The notes under the pieces are model-generated. The model was not told the origin of the DNA, made no database searches, and saw only the letters and a program-made list of their open reading frames with translations. From positions 124,001-188,000 of the forward strand of contig KB911950.1 of assembly GCA_000383715.1 (NCBI GenBank): DNA of 64,000 nt, read 5' to 3'. Source of the stretch: Verrucomicrobia bacterium SCGC AAA164-E04 (lineage in GTDB: Bacteria; Verrucomicrobiota; Verrucomicrobiia; Limisphaerales; AAA164-E04). A program made the position numbers and the translations under genes. The stretch's first letter is position 1, and every line of letters begins with the position of its first letter. Positions 60,054 to 64,000 of this stretch are shown here, piece by piece.

Positions 60054-62377
60054 GGTAACGTTTTTCTCATTTGGAACGGCTGACTCCGGACCACTCCAAG
60101 GATAATCGAACTCAATCGGAAATCATCCTCTTCTGCGTGTCGAATGATGCGGCGAACAGCGGGAGCATCATACGTTTCAATGCCTCGGCCCAGGGCGTAG
60201 GTCAGCAATTTTTCGGAAAGTGTTTGTACGAAAAGTTTGGGGCGCCTGAGTATCGCTTCCTCGAGTGCTTCCACCCCCTCAAACTGGCTGCCATCTGAAA
60301 ATCCTCCTGATGCATCCACGGAGCGCCCATTTTCCATGTCACGCCAACGACCGACTGCATCAAAATTTTCCAAAACAAACCCTACCGGATCCAGCACGTC
60401 ATGGCACCTTGCACATGCTGCATTGGCACGATGTTCAGCAAACCGCTCCCTGACGGATAAACTTGCATCGACAGATGTTTCCTCAAGTGCGGGTATGTTC
60501 GGTGGAGGAGGTGGTGGTGGTGATCCCAGCAGGTTTCCCAATATCCAGTGCCCCCGGATGACAGGCGAAGTGCGAGTGGCATAGGAAGTCACTGCAAGGA
60601 TACTTCCGTGTCGAAGAACCCCGCCGCGATGCATCTCCGGTTTCAAGGCAACCTTTCGAAAATGCGATCCATGAATCCCGGGGACGCTGTAGTGTCTGGC
60701 CAGGCGTTCATTCAGGAAGGTGTAATTGCATTGCAGCAATTCGAGGACACTCCGGTCCTCTTTCAAAATGTGCCCGAAAAGCATTTCAGTTTCTTTTCGT
60801 AACGCCTTTCGCAGATTCTCGTCGAAATCCGGGAACAAGCGTGCGTCAGGTGTGAGCGAGTCGAGATTTCTCAAGTAAAGCCATTGGTCGGCGAAATTGG
60901 TTACCAGGCTCTTTGCTCGTGGGTCCCTGAGCATCCTCTTTGTTTGCCGTGTCAGTTCATCGCCTTTGCTGAGTGCGCCATGTGAGGCCAGATCAAGCAG
61001 AGTTTCATCAGGAATGCTGCTCCAAAGGAAAAAGGAAAGTCGCGTGGCTAATTCCAGATCGGACACCTTGTAGGGAGTGTCGGGCAACACATCATGTGGT
61101 TCGTTTTCAATTCGCAACAGAAACTGAGGGCTGATCAGGATCGCACTCAAGGCAGTCTCTATGCCTGCCTCGAATCCTTCCTTGGCATATTCTTGACGAT
61201 AGAACCTCAGAGGTTGAATTAAATCCTCCGATGTGATCGGGCGTCGATAGGCGCGGCGCATCAAGTGGGAAAGGATGCGTTTGGCGCATTGATCCTCCTC
61301 AGCAGGCGTCTGGGGTTTTTCTATGAATATTTTTGCCCGGCTTGCCGTTTCTCCGGAACCCTGAATCTTAAAAGGGCCGTTGATGCTTACCTGATAGATG
61401 GAAGGACTGAGCCTGGGGTGTCGGTGCATGTTAAAAGCTACCCTGTAAGGTTGACGCTTTCGTTCCAGCAGCGCGTCGGAATGATCGGCAAAGGTGACTC
61501 CTACCCGACGCAAGCCAGCCTTGACAGGAACGCGAATCGACAACTTCCCATCCACGCTGTCGTAATCTCCTTTGGTTTTCGGAGGTCCCACCTTGAAGCG
61601 TCGGATACGTTGATCATCCATCAATATATCCAGTTCATACGAACCATTCAGCCCCTCAATGACTTCATTCCTGTCCCGCGCCAGTCTTACTCGAATTTCG
61701 TATTCCGCATCGTGGGTGAACTTGTGGGGGATCAACAGCCCTCCCCGCGTACCCAGAGGTAGCCCTTCAACATGAGATTCCTGAGTGACATCTGCCGGGA
61801 TTCGATAAGTCTGGCCTCCCGGTTTGACATGGCTTGCACCGACTGCCAGTCGACTGATTTTCTGTGCTGCCGAGATGTAGCGATTCAGGAGGGTAGGGGA
61901 AAGGTTGCCGACAGTGATATTATCAAAGCCATGACTGGCCTCATCCTTTGGCAACAGTGCCTTGGTGTCGACTCGGACGGCAAGGAGGTCCCGGATGGCA
62001 TTTTGATATTCCGTGCGGGTCAAGCGTCGAATGGTCTCGGTCCTGCCGGGGTTGGGATGAAGGGTTGCCCATTGATCGAGCGAAACAGCGAGGTCGGAGG
62101 TAATTTCTTCAAAAAGATCTTCGCTTGGTCGTTCATTTCCAATGGGGGGCATTTGCCGTGCATCCATTTTTCGCAAGACTTTCTCCCAGATGCTTCCATG
62201 TTCTGCGATCGAACCCTTTTGAGTGCGTTCCAAATCGAGATTCCCTTTCGTCGAATCACCGTCGTGGCATTCGTAGCAATAAGTCTCAATGAAAGAAGGG
62301 GGTATTGGAGATTCGCCTGAAGCGCATTCCCATTGAAGGAGGCATGCCAAGCTTAAACTGACGGTTTTTGGATGCAT
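60050..62377 (-). CDS. DUF1592-type (DUF1587/1592/1588/1585) cytochrome c-like protein, exported
   Basis: FIETYCYECHDGDSTKGNLDLE (CxxCH), RLTRTEYQNAIRDLLAV, ATRLSFFLWSSIPDETLL, HRANAACARCHDVLDPVGFVLENFDAVGRWRD; start chosen at MHPKTV; ATGA overlap with DUF1552. Confidence 0.93.
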   Translation of the reverse strand: MHPKTVSLSLACLLQWECASGESPIPPSFIETYCYECHDGDSTKGNLDLERTQKGSIAEHGSIWEKVLRKMDARQMPPIGNERPSEDLFEEITSDLAVSLDQWATLHPNPGRTETIRRLTRTEYQNAIRDLLAVRVDTKALLPKDEASHGFDNITVGNLSPTLLNRYISAAQKISRLAVGASHVKPGGQTYRIPADVTQESHVEGLPLGTRGGLLIPHKFTHDAEYEIRVRLARDRNEVIEGLNGSYELDILMDDQRIRRFKVGPPKTKGDYDSVDGKLSIRVPVKAGLRRVGVTFADHSDALLERKRQPYRVAFNMHRHPRLSPSIYQVSINGPFKIQGSGETASRAKIFIEKPQTPAEEDQCAKRILSHLMRRAYRRPITSEDLIQPLRFYRQEYAKEGFEAGIETALSAILISPQFLLRIENEPHDVLPDTPYKVSDLELATRLSFFLWSSIPDETLLDLASHGALSKGDELTRQTKRMLRDPRAKSLVTNFADQWLYLRNLDSLTPDARLFPDFDENLRKALRKETEMLFGHILKEDRSVLELLQCNYTFLNERLARHYSVPGIHGSHFRKVALKPEMHRGGVLRHGSILAVTSYATRTSPVIRGHWILGNLLGSPPPPPPPNIPALEETSVDASLSVRERFAEHRANAACARCHDVLDPVGFVLENFDAVGRWRDMENGRSVDASGGFSDGSQFEGVEALEEAILRRPKLFVQTLSEKLLTYALGRGIETYDAPAVRRIIRHAEEDDFRLSSIILGVVRSQPFQMRKTLP

Positions 62378-62597
62378 GGTTTGTATTAATACAATCAAAT
62401 ACCATGCGCTTACTGTCAATGTTGATGTAGGGGTCGATTTCCTCGGATCGATGTTCCTTGAATTGTTTCCCAATTAAATACCACTTCATCCGTCTGGTTC
62501 AAACAGCTGTGAAAAACGAGAACTTCTGAATTTCTTGAAAAAGTATTGGCAATCTCATTGTCTTCGACCATTTTGATTTTGAAGACGTGAGTATTTC

Positions 62598-64000
62598 ATG
62601 AGTAAATCTTTTTATCTAACGACTGCCATCGATTATGTGAATGGGCATCCTCATTTGGGGCATGCCTACGAAAAAGTAATCACCGATGCCATTTGTCGAG
62701 TCCATCAGAGCTTTGGTGAATCCACTTATTTCCTTACTGGATTGGATGAACATGGACAGAAAGTCCAGAAGGCTGCAATGGAACAAGGCAAGGAAAGCCA
62801 AAATTACTGTGACGAGCTGGCTGATAGCTGGCAATCCTTTGTCGGCGTTTTAGGGCTTTCCAATAATGATTTTATTCGCACGACGCAGGAGCGGCACAAA
62901 CACGTGGTGCGCACCATCCTCAACAGACTTTACAAGGAAGATCATTTTTACAAAGCCACCTACGAGGGTTACTATTCTGCCAAACAGGAAACTTTTCTTA
63001 CTGAAAAGGATCGTCGTGAAGACGGCTCTTTCGATGGGATTTATGGTGAGGTGGTTCGTCTTGTTGAAGATAATTATTATTTCAAGCTTGGAAGGCATCA
63101 GCAATGGTTGATCGATTACATCGAAGCAAATCCTGATTTCGTTTACCCGGATTATCGCCGCAACGAAGTGCTAGGTTTTCTCAAGAACAACAAGCTTGAG
63201 GATCTTTGTATTTCTCGGCCCAAGTCACGGCTCAACTGGGGGATTCCACTACCTTTCGACGAAAATTATGTGACCTACGTTTGGTTTGATGCCCTGACCA
63301 ATTACGTGACGGTACCGGCTTCCATGGGGGATCCCTCCCTGCCTGGTTTTGACATCGAAACGGACTCGCAAACCAGCCTCTGGCCTGCCGATGTGCATGT
63401 GATTGGTAAAGATATTTTGAAATTCCATGCCGTCTATTGGCCCATCATGCTGAAGGCCGCAGGGATCCCATTGCCCAGACAAGTCTGTGTGCATGGCTGG
63501 TGGCAAAAGGATGGTCAAAAAATGAGCAAGACCACCGGTAATGTGGTTGACCCCATTGCCGTCATTGATGAATGGGGAATCGATGCTTTTCGGTATTACA
63601 TGCTGCGTGAACTTGATATAGGTCCCGACGGCAATTGGACCAACGGCGGTTTTGAAACGCGTTACGCGGCTGAGTTGGCCAATGGGATCGGCAATCTGGT
63701 CAATCGTTCACTATCGATGTTGAATCGATACCGTCAGGGGGCTGTCCCCGCGATCTGCAATGAACTCGAAGCAGAGGTAAATGAAGCCTCCAAAGAGGTC
63801 ATCGAATTGTCCCGTAGCCACAAGCTGCAAGGCGCCCTGAGGAGAATCTGGGAATTGATTGCCAGAATAAACCAATACATCGACCAGACGGCTCCTTTCA
63901 AATTGGCGAAAGATCCGGAGCAATCAGGTCGACTGGGGGAGATCCTTTACTCGCTGGTTGAATCATGCCGTGTGATTGCTGTTTTGTTGAATCCTTACTT
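62598..64000 (+). CDS. metG: Methionine-tRNA ligase, 5' part (truncated by window end)
   Basis: MSKSFYLTTAIDYVNGHPHLGHAYEKVITDAI (HIGH-like), VIGKDILKFHAVYWPIMLKAAG, GQKMSKTTGNVVDP (KMSKS-like); absent from the ORF track because it runs off the window. Confidence 0.96.
   Translation, partial: MSKSFYLTTAIDYVNGHPHLGHAYEKVITDAICRVHQSFGESTYFLTGLDEHGQKVQKAAMEQGKESQNYCDELADSWQSFVGVLGLSNNDFIRTTQERHKHVVRTILNRLYKEDHFYKATYEGYYSAKQETFLTEKDRREDGSFDGIYGEVVRLVEDNYYFKLGRHQQWLIDYIEANPDFVYPDYRRNEVLGFLKNNKLEDLCISRPKSRLNWGIPLPFDENYVTYVWFDALTNYVTVPASMGDPSLPGFDIETDSQTSLWPADVHVIGKDILKFHAVYWPIMLKAAGIPLPRQVCVHGWWQKDGQKMSKTTGNVVDPIAVIDEWGIDAFRYYMLRELDIGPDGNWTNGGFETRYAAELANGIGNLVNRSLSMLNRYRQGAVPAICNELEAEVNEASKEVIELSRSHKLQGALRRIWELIARINQYIDQTAPFKLAKDPEQSGRLGEILYSLVESCRVIAVLLNPY

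Noticed and set aside
61265-62320. Plus-strand ORFs of 165 and 182 aa
   Set aside because: Antisense to the DUF1592-type gene; treated as shadow ORFs.
1-64000. CRISPR arrays, tRNA/rRNA genes, prophage or IS elements
   Set aside because: No regularly spaced direct repeats, tRNA-like sequences, rRNA, transposase, integrase or phage structural genes were recognised; small elements could be missed without a scan.
62598-64000. MetRS connective insert lacks the zinc-binding cysteines (YYSAKQETFLTEKD)
   Set aside because: Zinc-free MetRS variants are known, so this alone is not a notable anomaly.

Overview
Read by eye from the sequence and ORF track, with no database search. The window looks like a chromosomal segment of a Verrucomicrobiota/PVC-type bacterium, inferred from secreted sulfatases, DUF1501/DUF1549/DUF1553 and DUF1552/DUF1592 modules, and a pseudopilin with an H-x9-DG-like tail. 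It holds about 46 credible CDS: PDH E2/E1beta/E1alpha; four S1 sulfatases (one fused to a DUF1080-like domain); an RbsABC-type ABC importer next to two paralogous proteins of unknown function, a small membrane protein and a sodium:solute symporter; an orphan ParA; a PIG-L/CBM9-like protein; TrmH-type methyltransferase and two membrane metalloproteases; a deoxyhypusine-synthase-like protein; an H-NOX gene followed by an HNOBA-containing hybrid kinase; gltA, sucC and sucD; GH31, SGNH and DUF885 enzymes; a DUF1592/DUF1552/exported-ankyrin operon; and metG, truncated at the right edge. I found no tRNA, rRNA, CRISPR array, prophage or transposase. The best leads are (1) the paralogous pair of unknown proteins in a two-transporter locus, (2) the H-NOX/HNOBA hybrid kinase pair with soluble-guanylate-cyclase-like sensory architecture, (3) a GmhB-like HAD protein whose nucleophilic Asp position is Glu, (4) a single-TM coiled-coil protein with a secretin-like C-terminus but no barrel, and (5) a gene at 13434-13982 broken into several frames.
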